Origin: Ruegeria arenilitoris
GTDB lineage: Bacteria > Pseudomonadota > Alphaproteobacteria > Rhodobacterales > Rhodobacteraceae
NCBI RefSeq assembly: GCF_013032855.1
Contig: NZ_WQDA01000001.1
Location: forward strand, 1,185,501 to 1,249,500
Length of the DNA: 64,000 bases
Direction: 5' to 3'
Shown here: positions 55,315 through 63,656 of the stretch, in pieces
Position numbering within the stretch: position 1 is the first letter of the stretch
Layout: the number at the start of each line of letters is the position of its first letter
Translations under genes and position numbers: made by a program
Notes under the pieces: model-generated
The model's input: the letters and a program-made list of their open reading frames with translations, nothing else
What the model was told of the DNA's origin: nothing
The model's database searches: none

Positions 55315-56126
55315 GCGGCAACCGGGTAGGCGGCCGCCTTCGCAAACAGTCGATCAAAATTCGCTTGGGTCTGCGCGGCGAAATCCGGGTAGTCCAGGCC
55401 GAACAGTTCGGCGCCGACCCGGGCCGTGAAAGTGGTATAGCCGGGCTCGTTCCGCTTGCCCCGGTGCGGCGGCGGGGCCAGGTATGGTGCGTCGGTCTCT
55501 ATCAGAATTCGATCGACAGGCGCTGCCGCAAAGATATCCCTCAGCTCTTGGCTTTTTGGAAAGGCCGCGATGCCGGACATGGAGAGGTAGAACCCCAAAT
55601 CCAACGCTGCCCGTGCCAGTTCGGCCGAAGACGAGAAGCAATGCATCACACAGGAGTAAGGTGCGTTCCGAAACTCGTCCTGCAGGATCGCCGCCATGTC
55701 CTCGTCGGCTGCACGGGCGTGAATGATCAGCGGCAGGCCTGTACTTTGGGCGGCCTGAATGTGAACCCTCAACGAGCGTTTTTGTATTTCGGCGCTGTCG
55801 GCGGTGTAGTGATAGTCCAGCCCCGTTTCGCCGATGCCGACAAATTTCGGATGTCGGGACAATGCGACGAGTTCGTCGACGCTCGCCAGTGGCTCTTCGG
55901 ACGCGCTCATGGGATGGGTGCCCGCAGCGTAGAAAACCGGGGCATGTGTTTCGGCGATCGCGCGCACGGTCGGCTCATTGCGCAGACGTGTGCAGATCGT
56001 CACCATGCGTGTCACGCCCGCTTCGACCGCACGAGCGATGATTGCGTCCAACTGGCCCTCGAAATCCGGGAAATCCAGATGGCAATGGCTGTCAGTGATT
56101 GCGGGAGGTTGGGGCGTGTCGCTCAT
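55311..56126 (-). CDS. tatD: TatD family metal-dependent hydrolase
   Basis: A 271-residue TIM-barrel hydrolase (DNase-like). Metal ligands are visible in ITDSHCHLDFPDF, GIGETGLDYHY, PLIIHARAADEDM, CVMHCFSSS and ILIETDAPYLAPPPHRGKRN. Length is standard. It overlaps both neighbours by four bases (holB upstream and the MBL gene downstream), the conserved order holB-tatD-MBL seen widely in bacteria. Confidence 0.93.
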   Translation of the reverse strand: MSDTPQPPAITDSHCHLDFPDFEGQLDAIIARAVEAGVTRMVTICTRLRNEPTVRAIAETHAPVFYAAGTHPMSASEEPLASVDELVALSRHPKFVGIGETGLDYHYTADSAEIQKRSLRVHIQAAQSTGLPLIIHARAADEDMAAILQDEFRNAPYSCVMHCFSSSAELARAALDLGFYLSMSGIAAFPKSQELRDIFAAAPVDRILIETDAPYLAPPPHRGKRNEPGYTTFTARVGAELFGLDYPDFAAQTQANFDRLFAKAAAYPVAA

Positions 56127-57244
56127 CTGCTCGGACCGGCGGTTTCCTGAATCTTGAACACCGTATCTAGGACGACGGCGGCAGGGTCAAGGTTCACCGC
56201 CTGCCCGTGCCGCGCACGGGCCGTGATGATGGATGCGGCCTCGGCCCAGCCCAAGGCTTGTGGGCGCGAGGATGACAGGCGCAACAGAACTTCGGCTTCG
56301 TTTGGCGCAGCTTCGGGCTGCGGAGGCGCGCCGGTCGCACCTGTCAGAGCAAGGCGAGAAAGGGCGATGTCAATCAGATTCAAAAGCAGGTCATAGCGCT
56401 CGGCTGCTCCGCGCTGCGCGGCCGCTTCGGCCAAAGCCAGCGCGCGCTGGCGGTCGAGGCGGGGCAGGGTGCCAAGTATCTGGATCAGCTCGGCATAGAT
56501 CTCCATCCCGCCCAGATTGATCAGCCGTACCGCGTCGCCTACGGAACCGGCGGCCAAAGCCGCGAGGTGATCGGATTGCGGAGGCAATTCGGCCCCGGTC
56601 TGTGCCAGCGCCGATTTCATGTCCTCCGGCGACAGCGGTGACAGGCGCAGGGTACGGCACCGCGAGCGGATCGTCGGCAACAGCCGTGACGGCTGATGCG
56701 AAACCAGCAGCAGTGTCGTGCGGGCAGGGGGCTCTTCGAGCATTTTCAACAACGCGTTTGCGGCGCTGACATTCATTTCGTCTGCCGCATCCACGATAAC
56801 CACGCGGCGCCCGCCGTCCGCTGAACTGAGGCCGAAGAAGCGCCCCAGTTTTCGGATGTCATCGACAACGATCTCGTTACGCAGGCGGCCCTGATCATTC
56901 AGGGATCTGGTGATCGCGGCCAGACCGGGTTCGGCCCCCGCCAGCATCCTTGCTGCAACCGGGTGGTCCGGCGCGATGTCGAGTGTCGTCGGATCCTCGG
57001 GCGCGCCGAACAGCCCGTCATCCTGTTGCGGCGGCGTGGCCAGCAGAAACCGCGCGATGCGCCATGCGAGGGTCGCTTTACCCACGCCACGAGGGCCGGT
57101 CAGAAGCCACGCGTGATGCAGCCGGTCAGACGCAAAGGCGGTCAGGAAGGCTTGCTCGGCCGCATCCTGTCCAAACAGTCTGCGTGTCTCGCGCGGGTGA
57201 AGCGCGCCGGGCGCCTGGTCCGGTGTGGGTGTGTCGTCGCTCAT
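56123..57244 (-). CDS. holB: DNA polymerase III subunit delta'
   Basis: A 373-residue clamp-loader subunit. The N-terminal AAA+ domain has the Walker A-like loop LLTGPRGVGKATLAWRIARF, the sensor region VDAADEMNVSAANALLKMLE with EEPPARTTLLLVSHQP and the SRC arginine-finger stretch TIRSRCRTLRL. C-terminal helical domain follows. It lies 7 bases after tmk in the reading direction and overlaps tatD by four. Standard replication gene. Confidence 0.93.
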   Translation of the reverse strand: MSDDTPTPDQAPGALHPRETRRLFGQDAAEQAFLTAFASDRLHHAWLLTGPRGVGKATLAWRIARFLLATPPQQDDGLFGAPEDPTTLDIAPDHPVAARMLAGAEPGLAAITRSLNDQGRLRNEIVVDDIRKLGRFFGLSSADGGRRVVIVDAADEMNVSAANALLKMLEEPPARTTLLLVSHQPSRLLPTIRSRCRTLRLSPLSPEDMKSALAQTGAELPPQSDHLAALAAGSVGDAVRLINLGGMEIYAELIQILGTLPRLDRQRALALAEAAAQRGAAERYDLLLNLIDIALSRLALTGATGAPPQPEAAPNEAEVLLRLSSSRPQALGWAEAASIITARARHGQAVNLDPAAVVLDTVFKIQETAGPSR

Positions 57245-57251
57245 TCGTGAA

Positions 57252-57878
57252 TTACCGCAGAACCTTCAGGACGGTTTCTCTCACATCCACGGCCACGCTG
57301 TCCACGTCGCGATTGCCATCGATCACACGGAACCGGTCCTTGAACTCGTCCGCCAGCGCAAGGAAACCCGAGCGCATGCGTTTTTGAAGGGCCGGGCCAA
57401 AATCCTCGAACCGTTCTTCGGTGCCTTGCCGGCCCTTGGCGCGGGAGAGGCCGATTTCCGGATCCATATCGATCAGCAAGGTCAGATCAGGCTCGCGGCC
57501 GATCATCAGGCCGTGGAGTTGGTCCACCAACGCGCGCAGATCTCCGCGCGACAGGCCCTGATACATTCGGGTGCTGTCGGCGAACCTATCGCAAATCACG
57601 ATCTTACCCGCATTCAAGGCCGGTTCGATCGTGCGCTCCAAATGATCGCGTCGTGCGGCCGTGAACAGAAGGATTTCGGTTTCAGCCGACCACCTGTCGG
57701 GGTCGCCTTCCAGGACCAACCGGCGAATTTCCTCGGCCCCGGGCGAACCGCCCGGTTCGCGCGTCAGAACAACGTCATGTCCGGCCGCCTCGAGACTTTC
57801 TGCCAGCCTGCGGGCCTGCGTGGACTTGCCCGAACCGTCGATCCCCTCGAATGTCAGGAACAGACCGCGCGGGCTCAC
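57252..57878 (-). CDS. tmk: Thymidylate kinase
   Basis: A 208-residue kinase converting dTMP to dTDP. P-loop FEGIDGSGKSTQARRLAES, the REPGGSPGAEEIR loop and the DRF motif (VICDRFADSTRMYQGL) are intact. The start is GTG at 57878, overlapping the carboxypeptidase stop by GTGA; no ATG in frame gives a complete P-loop region. Same operon as holB and tatD. Confidence 0.95.
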   Translation of the reverse strand: MSPRGLFLTFEGIDGSGKSTQARRLAESLEAAGHDVVLTREPGGSPGAEEIRRLVLEGDPDRWSAETEILLFTAARRDHLERTIEPALNAGKIVICDRFADSTRMYQGLSRGDLRALVDQLHGLMIGREPDLTLLIDMDPEIGLSRAKGRQGTEERFEDFGPALQKRMRSGFLALADEFKDRFRVIDGNRDVDSVAVDVRETVLKVLR

Positions 57879-59041
57879 ATCGACTCCAGTGGGGTATTGA
57901 TCATGTCTTTCAGGACGATGCCGCCCACGGTCATCAGCCGCACCAAAAACCCGCCCATCGCCACATCCTCGGCCGCGACAAGGGGGCGCCGGATTTCGGG
58001 CAAACCTTCGGGTTGTATCACAAGTTCGGCCAGTTGTTGGCCCTTGGCGATCGGAGCGTTGATCGGGCCTTGATACACGACTTCGGCCTGCACGTTCTGA
58101 TCGCCCAGAACGGGAAACAGAAGGGTGAGGTCACCGCCGGGCACAAGCCCAACCGTCTTTTGCGCGCCCATCCACACTTTGGCCTGTGCTATCGGCGTTT
58201 CGGCGTTGGCAACTGTCCTCTCGATAAAATTTCGAAACGACCAGTTAACCACGGCCTCAGCCTCCTCTGCCCGGCGAGAGATGCTGTCGAGCCCGGAAAG
58301 AACGAAGACCACCCGGCGATCGCCTTGCTTGGCCGATCCGACAAGGCCATAGCCTGCCTCTTGCGTGTGGCCGGTCTTCAGGCCATCGGCACCGATATCC
58401 AGTTTCAGCAACGGGTTGCGGTTGTTCACGTTCGACGGGGCACGGCCGTCGAATTCGAAGGTTTCCTCGGCAAACAGCGGATAGTATTCGGGAAAATCGG
58501 TGATCAGCCTGTCGGCCAGTACGGCCAGATCATGAACCGACATCATGTGACCCGCAGCAGGCCAGCCGTTCGAGTTGGTGAAGTTCGAGTGGTTCATGCC
58601 CATCTGCCTGGCGCGTTGGGTCATGTAACGCGCAAAGCCGGCCTCGGTACCGTCCGGGCTGAGCGCTTCGGCGATCACGACACAGGCGTCATTGCCGGAC
58701 AGGACGATGATGCCTCGCAGCAGGTCCTCGACCCGGACCCGGTCCTGCGTGTTCAGGAACATGGTCGAGCCGCCATAGCTCATGGCATGTTCCGAGACCG
58801 GAAGCGTTTCATCCAGCGTCAGTCGACCGTCGCGCAGAGCTTCGAATGCCACGTAGAGCGTCATCAGCTTGGACATCGATGCTGGTGGAAGCGGTTCATC
58901 GGCATTCTTCGACAACAGCACAGTGCCTGTCGTTTGATCGATCACGTAGGCCGCGCGCGCGGACGTGTCGAAGGCGTGAACCGGCAGGGCCAGCAGGGCA
59001 AGGCCCGCGGCCAGAACAGCCGACTTGAGTGAGGTCAGCAT
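57875..59041 (-). CDS. D-alanyl-D-alanine carboxypeptidase (PBP5/6 type)
   Basis: A 388-residue periplasmic penicillin-binding protein that trims the terminal D-Ala of peptidoglycan stem peptides. A signal peptide (KSAVLAAGLALLALPVHAFD) opens it; the three catalytic motifs are SMSK (PPASMSKLMTLYVAFEA), SGND (VLSGNDACVVIAEAL) and KTG (GLKTGHTQEAGYGL). The C-terminal PBP5-type domain and an amphipathic tail (FLVRLMTVGGIVLKDMINT) are present. It lies 13 bases after the SPOR lipoprotein gene, an order often seen in alphaproteobacteria. Confidence 0.94.
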   Translation of the reverse strand: MLTSLKSAVLAAGLALLALPVHAFDTSARAAYVIDQTTGTVLLSKNADEPLPPASMSKLMTLYVAFEALRDGRLTLDETLPVSEHAMSYGGSTMFLNTQDRVRVEDLLRGIIVLSGNDACVVIAEALSPDGTEAGFARYMTQRARQMGMNHSNFTNSNGWPAAGHMMSVHDLAVLADRLITDFPEYYPLFAEETFEFDGRAPSNVNNRNPLLKLDIGADGLKTGHTQEAGYGLVGSAKQGDRRVVFVLSGLDSISRRAEEAEAVVNWSFRNFIERTVANAETPIAQAKVWMGAQKTVGLVPGGDLTLLFPVLGDQNVQAEVVYQGPINAPIAKGQQLAELVIQPEGLPEIRRPLVAAEDVAMGGFLVRLMTVGGIVLKDMINTPLESM

Positions 59042-59054
59042 TGGACCCTCCTGT

Positions 59055-60218
59055 TCAGTTCTTCACGATAAAGGCATCGGTAAAGCCCAGGTCTTTCATA
59101 TCTCCGAGGATCGCCTTGCGTTCGGCGCGGGTTGTGGCAGGGCCGACCAATACACGCCAGACCGACTTGCCCGCCGACTCCAGTTCCAGAACTTCGGCCG
59201 CCAATCCGTTCGTGCGGACCTTTTCGGCCGCGGCTTTCGCATTCGCTTCAACCCCGAACGTTCCGATCTGAACATAGGGTTTGGTCAGGTTCGACGATGC
59301 GGCCGTGGCACTGGCCGCCGCAGCCGGCGTCGGCTCGGATGCGTCTATGGCGGCGGCAGCACCTGCGATCGGGTCCAGCGGCGTCTCGGTAATTTCATTG
59401 GGATCTTTCTTCTGCCACCACTTGCGTTTTTTCTGGGCGGGTGGCGGTGCGACGACCGGATCCGTCAATGCAGCGGTCGCGGACGCATCTGCCGCTTCCT
59501 CAATCGCGGGCGCAGTTTCTTCGGCGGCGGCGCTTGCGGCCGCTCCGGCCGCGGCAGCACCGGCGACCACGGCACCGGTGTTTTCAGGTGTCTTTTTCTG
59601 CCACCATTTCCGCTTGGCCGGCTTTTCTTCGACATTTTCGTCGGGCCCGGCCGTTGTGGCTTCTTCGGCTGCGGTTGCTTCGGCGGCGTTTGCAGTTTCT
59701 TCGGTCGGGGCTGCTTCGGGTTCCGGCGCAGGCTCCGGCTCGATCGTTTCGCGGCGGAGTGCAACCACCTGCAGACGGGCAGGAGCGCCGGCAAGCATTC
59801 CCAGTTTTTCAGCCGCTGCCGAGGACACCTGAAGGGCCGGCCCGGGCAGGTTTCGTTCCCGGCGGAACAAGGCGCCCGTCACGGTCTTGTTGTTGCTTGT
59901 GTTCTTGATGGCGACCCGCTCGGGCTGAGACGCGCTGGGGTGCGCGACCCAGATGCCACCCAACGAGGGACGCCCATCCCAGAGCCCGGCCTCGGTCACT
60001 TCAAAGACGTCCGGCGCTTCAACATCGCGCTGAGAGCCGCTGGCGACTTCGGGGAACAGTTCCGTGGTGTTGCTTTGGGTCTGCCCATCGTCACTGGCGG
60101 CCTCCGAGGAAGACTTGCCTGCGTTCAAAGCTTCGTCACATCCCGTCAGCGCAGTCATTGCAACAACCAGCACCGCCAACGGCCGCGGTCCAAAGCGTGT
60201 CTCTGTCGCTCGCTTCAT
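59055..60218 (-). CDS. SPOR domain lipoprotein (RlpA-like)
   Basis: A 387-residue putative lipoprotein. The signal ends in the lipobox ALTGC (C27). Residues about 75-155 (AGLWDGRPSLGGIWVAHPSA and on) look like a degenerate double-psi barrel as in RlpA. A long Ala/Glu/Pro-rich linker contains two copies of KRKWWQKK (near residues 200 and 263). The last 75 residues (PYVQIGTFGVEANAKAAAEK, VWRVLVGPATTRAERKAI) form a SPOR domain, which binds denuded peptidoglycan at the septum. With the carboxypeptidase downstream it points to cell-wall remodelling at division. Confidence 0.87.
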   Translation of the reverse strand: MKRATETRFGPRPLAVLVVAMTALTGCDEALNAGKSSSEAASDDGQTQSNTTELFPEVASGSQRDVEAPDVFEVTEAGLWDGRPSLGGIWVAHPSASQPERVAIKNTSNNKTVTGALFRRERNLPGPALQVSSAAAEKLGMLAGAPARLQVVALRRETIEPEPAPEPEAAPTEETANAAEATAAEEATTAGPDENVEEKPAKRKWWQKKTPENTGAVVAGAAAAGAAASAAAEETAPAIEEAADASATAALTDPVVAPPPAQKKRKWWQKKDPNEITETPLDPIAGAAAAIDASEPTPAAAASATAASSNLTKPYVQIGTFGVEANAKAAAEKVRTNGLAAEVLELESAGKSVWRVLVGPATTRAERKAILGDMKDLGFTDAFIVKN

Positions 60219-60382
60219 ATTGTGTTATCCCTTGCCTGTAGGGCCTTTGCGTGGCTGGCCCCAACCGCGGTTCGACCGGTTCTTTTGCCGGCCTCCTGCA
60301 GTCATTGCGCAAATCATAACCTGCGGGTTGTTTCAAGGAAAGACCGCGGGTCCGGCTTCGGCAAGAAATCCCTCTTTTGGAC

Positions 60383-60411
60383 TTGCCACCAACCGATGTT
60401 CGTCCTAGACC
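60383..60411 (+). promoter_or_regulatory. Candidate promoter of tRNA-Ser
   Basis: TTGCCA (60383-60388), 17 bases and TAGACC (60406-60411) lie 12 bases before the mature tRNA 5' end, which fits a stable-RNA promoter in this group. Prediction by eye; it is in the 205-base divergent gap between the SPOR lipoprotein and tRNA genes. Confidence 0.45.
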
Positions 60412-60423
60412 GCTGCCTGCGCC

Positions 60424-60513
60424 GGGGAGGTGGCAGAGTGGTCGAATGCGGCGGTCTTGAAAACCGTTGGGCGTGAGAGCGTCCCCAGGGTTCGAATCCC
60501 TGTCTCCCCGCCA
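60424..60513 (+). tRNA. tRNA-Ser (anticodon TGA), reads UCA and related codons
   Basis: The 90-base sequence folds as a class II tRNA: acceptor GGGGAGG pairing with TCTCCCC, D-loop text GGCAGAGTGGTCGAATGC, anticodon stem and loop with TGA at 60458-60460, long variable arm (GGGCGTGAGAGCGTCCC region) and T-arm AGGGTTCGAATCCCT. The CCA end is encoded (60511-60513). A mobile element appears to begin directly after it. Confidence 0.95.
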
Positions 60514-60680
60514 CTCATACCTGTCTCACTTCAGTTGTATTTTCTGATCCGGAATTGTTACGCAATTCCCGCGCGTTGGCGCATGCGCTTTCAATCAGAG
60601 ACGAAGCAAACCGTACATTCAGAGGACAATTCAGGCGCGAGTCTCAGTGTCGCATTTTAGCGGGGTCGCTTTGGGCTGGA

Positions 60681-60869
60681 TTTCCCTGATAACCTGCAAT
60701 TTACAGGGAATATTCGCAAACCGGGACTGACTTCCGTCATTTCTTCTATCAGAACTGTATGTTTCTCAGAGGTTTATGTTGCAAATTCCCTAAAAGGTGG
60801 AACAGGGAATTTCCTCGTGCGAACAGGGAATTGTTCCGCCGGATCAGGGAGGGCGAAGTCTGTATCAGG
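60681..60869. repeat. Cluster of CAGGGA(A) repeats between tRNA-Ser and the recombinase gene
   Basis: Seven copies of CAGGGA or its complement occur in 189 bases: TTTCCCTGAT at 60681, ACAGGGAAT at 60703, AATTCCCT at 60784, AACAGGGAATTT at 60801, GAACAGGGAATT at 60821, ATCAGGGA at 60843 and ATCAGGGA at 60864. Two of them are 21 bases apart in direct orientation and two form an inverted pair (60681/60703). The setting, at the element edge and beyond the 3' end of the recombinase gene, suggests recombinase-binding or attachment-site function, but this is inference. Confidence 0.55.
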
Positions 60870-60888
60870 GACGCAGGAGCTGGAGATG

Positions 60889-62568
60889 TCAGAAGCCGAA
60901 CAGGCGTTCCTGTTCGGACCATTCAAGTGGGTGGGTCACGCTGACCAGACGCTTGAGTGTGAGTTCGGGCGGCTGGCTCCCGTCGAGAATCGCCGTTTGA
61001 ATCTTTGGTGAGAGAAAGGCGAGCTGAGCACGGGTGCGGATGAAGGCGTCAGGGACGCTTTCGCGGCGGGCAATCTCCATCAGTTGAACTCCGGCCTTCA
61101 GATCACGGGCCCAGCCATGGGCGCGGATCAGCATGGACCGGAGGTGGGGATCAGGTTGGGGTGCCATGTCTCCGGCGATGACCTTGGCCTCGACGCCGCG
61201 GCGGCACAGATCGAAAGATGCGGTGACGTGGGTGAGATCCGGGTGCAGATGATCGGCCGCGATGCCAAGTGCGCTTGCCAGAGTTTTGGGGTTAAATTCG
61301 AGGTCGATCTGTCCTCGTGCAAGTTTGCCTTTGGCCAGAAGAGCAGCGCCGATCTGACAGCCATGGCCTAGAAGCCGGGTTACTAAATCCGCAACTGAAG
61401 TCTGAACTGCCTCGGCTGACCCGGCCTCCGGCTGCGCCAGTACTTGGTGCGCCGCGGCGGCGTCTTGCAAATGTCTGACGATGACATCAATGACCGCGTT
61501 TTCCAGCGCTGGGCCGGGCAGTCGCCAGCCAGAGATATCCTTGCCGCCTGAGATCAGTCGATTGGAGATATAGTAGCGCAACCGTCGGCCTTTGCGCGTG
61601 GTGTGGGTCGGCGTCAACCGATCACCAGTTTCGTCATACAGCAGACCGGTGAGCCAGGCCCCGGGGTCAGTGGAGTGTTGGCGCGCATCGGAGTCGCCGC
61701 GTGCCCGCGAGCGGTTGGAGGCCTGTCGCATTTTTTCCTGCACCCGGTCCCAGATGTCCTGATCGATGATCGCCGGATGTTGTCCGTCCCAGATCTTATC
61801 CTTGTGGCGGATTTTTCCGAGATAGACCGGATTGCGCAGCAGGTAATAGATTTGACCCCGTGACAGCGGACAATCCCCCTTCACACTGCCATCTGTCCGA
61901 ACAACCCGTTTTGACCGCAGGTCTTCTGCCGTTGCCCGTTCTTCTACTTTGCGCAGGCAACCAAGCTCGTCATAAAGCCCAAAGAGATGCCGGACCGTTC
62001 TGGCCTCCTCTTCATTCACCACCGGCGTTCTTGCCTTCGGATCGGGGTGGCGATCATAGCCCAGAGGCAGGTTGCCACCCATCCAAAGCCCCTTCTTCTT
62101 CGACGCTGCAATCTTGTCGCGAATACGTTCGGCGGTGACTTCCCGTTCAAACTGAGCAAAGGACAACAGCACATTCAGCGTTAACCGGCCCATGGAAGAT
62201 GAGGTATTGAAGGCCTGCGTGACGGACACAAAAGAACAGTTTGCCTGTTCCAGCCGGTCGACCAGCTTAGAGAAGTCGGCAAGCGACCGGGTCAGCCGGT
62301 CAATCTTGTAGACCACCACCATGTCAATACGCCCGGCATCGATCTCTTCAAGAAGGCGCTGAAGGGCGGGTCGCTCTAGGGTGCCGCCCGACAGGCCACC
62401 GTCATCGTAGCGCCCGGACAACAGGGTCCAGCCTTCATGTCGCTGGCTTGCGACATAGGCCGCGCAGGCCTCATATTGCGCATCCAGCGAATTGAAGTCC
62501 TGATCCAGACCATCTTCTGAGGACTTGCGCGTGTAGATGGCGCATCGGATTTTACGGCGCGGGCTCAT
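60889..62568 (-). CDS. Large serine recombinase (resolvase/invertase N-terminal domain)
   Basis: A 559-residue site-specific recombinase. The catalytic domain starts RCAIYTRKSSEDG with the nucleophile serine S16, followed by SLDAQYEACAAYVASQ, YDDGGLSGGTLERPALQ and VVVYKIDRLTRSLADF. A Recombinase domain follows (PPLGYDRHPD-like NLPLGYDRHPDPKART; YYLLRNPVYLGKIRHK). The usual cysteine-rich zinc ribbon is not evident (GLLYDETGDRLTPTH lacks cysteines). ATG 62568 overlaps the DUF2924 stop by four bases; a longer frame would run into that gene. It probably integrates and excises the element. Confidence 0.92.
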   Translation of the reverse strand: MSPRRKIRCAIYTRKSSEDGLDQDFNSLDAQYEACAAYVASQRHEGWTLLSGRYDDGGLSGGTLERPALQRLLEEIDAGRIDMVVVYKIDRLTRSLADFSKLVDRLEQANCSFVSVTQAFNTSSSMGRLTLNVLLSFAQFEREVTAERIRDKIAASKKKGLWMGGNLPLGYDRHPDPKARTPVVNEEEARTVRHLFGLYDELGCLRKVEERATAEDLRSKRVVRTDGSVKGDCPLSRGQIYYLLRNPVYLGKIRHKDKIWDGQHPAIIDQDIWDRVQEKMRQASNRSRARGDSDARQHSTDPGAWLTGLLYDETGDRLTPTHTTRKGRRLRYYISNRLISGGKDISGWRLPGPALENAVIDVIVRHLQDAAAAHQVLAQPEAGSAEAVQTSVADLVTRLLGHGCQIGAALLAKGKLARGQIDLEFNPKTLASALGIAADHLHPDLTHVTASFDLCRRGVEAKVIAGDMAPQPDPHLRSMLIRAHGWARDLKAGVQLMEIARRESVPDAFIRTRAQLAFLSPKIQTAILDGSQPPELTLKRLVSVTHPLEWSEQERLFGF

Positions 62569-62981
62569 TTGGCCGCCTTGCCGGTGAGCCCAAAGAAACG
62601 CGGCCCTGACCAATGCGCGCCGGTAATCTCTCGGGCGATGGCCGAGAGTGAGCGATAGGACCGACCGTTCCAAGTGAAGCCGTCTTCTGTAACGTCGACT
62701 ACATGGGTCACACTATTCCACTCGCGTAGCAGGCGCCCGCCGGGTTTTAGGGCAGGGCATGTAGGCCGGGGTTTCTTCCCAGAGCCCTTTTCCAGCGTGG
62801 CTTTGACCTGGCGGGGTAGCCTGCCATGACGGCGGGACTGCATCTCAAAGGCGATAAAGCGGCGCAGAAAGGGTTGGCTGAGCATGGCGGGGGCGGGTTG
62901 ATCAAACAGTTGCTGCCAAAGCGTGACCAGATCCGATCGACCCATGGCGGCGAGATCGGCGACATCGCTCGTCTTGGTCAT
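62565..62981 (-). CDS. DUF2924 family protein
   Basis: A 138-residue protein with the DUF2924 layout: helical N-terminus (LVTLWQQLFDQPAPAMLSQP, FLRRFIAFEMQSRRHG) and a C-terminal DNA-binding-like fold (GGRLLREWNSVTHVVDVTED and then GFTWNGRSYRSLSAIAREIT, TGAHWSGPRFFGL). This family commonly precedes large serine recombinases in alphaproteobacterial islands. It overlaps both neighbours by four bases, so the three genes form one translation-coupled unit. The biochemical role is not known; a recombination accessory factor is plausible. Confidence 0.88.
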   Translation of the reverse strand: MTKTSDVADLAAMGRSDLVTLWQQLFDQPAPAMLSQPFLRRFIAFEMQSRRHGRLPRQVKATLEKGSGKKPRPTCPALKPGGRLLREWNSVTHVVDVTEDGFTWNGRSYRSLSAIAREITGAHWSGPRFFGLTGKAAK

Positions 62982-63208
62982 GACGCTTCTCCAGTTCCCG
63001 CCGCCAGATGATATGTGGATGGTCCATTTGGTTTGTCGGATGTCCGCCGTTCAATTGTGACGCCTTTTTTCCGCAGACCGCTTAGAGCTGCTCGGACCGA
63101 ATGAGGCTGCCATCCCGTTGCTTTGCAGAGCGCCTCAAGGCTGGCGCCGCTCGGGCGGCGCAACAAGTGTTGCACTTTGTCAATTTTGGTTTGCTTCCGC
63201 TTGGACAT
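62978..63208 (-). CDS. DUF3489 family protein (winged-helix-like)
   Basis: A 76-residue protein with a helix-turn-helix pattern: KIDKVQHLLRRPSGASLEAL, CKATGWQPHSVRAALSGLRK, KGVTIERRTSD. This matches DUF3489, small putative DNA-binding proteins found beside DUF2924 and recombinase genes. It is first in the three-gene unit and may be its regulator or a recombination directionality factor; both are guesses. The stop overlaps the DUF2924 start. Confidence 0.85.
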   Translation of the reverse strand: MSKRKQTKIDKVQHLLRRPSGASLEALCKATGWQPHSVRAALSGLRKKGVTIERRTSDKPNGPSTYHLAAGTGEAS

Positions 63209-63656
63209 GTATTGTCTCCTCTGATTTGGGGCTGGCTAGATGCCGAACCCCGGTACCGAGGAGCGCCCGAATGGCTCGGGCGTGGGTTCAGTGATGCGTG
63301 GTTGACGGCAACAGTCCAGCTCTTTCTGAAGCGATTACTTGAGGCGTGTGTTTTGAAGGGCGTTGCTGGCGTACCCCCGATTATTCGTCAACAATCTTAA
63401 TTGGTTACTTTTAGTTTGGGGGGTTGCGTCTCGTATTGATGGCACCTACATTCGACCTAATCGCCCGGACTATCAGGGCGGGAAACTGCTCCCGCAGGCA
63501 GCACTCATTGGAAACACAGGTTTCCGCAGAGAGCATTCAAAGGAGCAACGTCTCGGATCGATTGGTCCGGGGAGTTGCGATTTGTGCTCTCTCCGATTTT
63601 CCAGCGCGATCCCTCCATCTCGACGTCCGCGCGGCGTCACGCAAAAGGAGGCGGTT
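63209..63656. other. 448-base gene-free region between DUF3489 and the ParB-domain gene
   Basis: No reading frame here has family similarity or a ribosome site that I can support. It is a divergent region and should hold promoters for both directions. An AT-rich stretch lies at about 63380-63420. Small inverted repeats include GGAAAC-ACAG-GTTTCC at 63510-63525. A strong AAAAGGAGG ribosome site (63642-63650) precedes the ParB-domain start. Confidence 0.5.

Noticed and set aside
60430-60660. A 76-codon frame overlapping tRNA-Ser
   Set aside because: It lies across the mature tRNA and the non-coding repeat region and has no ribosome site.
63101-63400. A 99-codon plus-strand frame opposite DUF3489
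   Set aside because: It is antisense to a supported gene, and its product has no family features.
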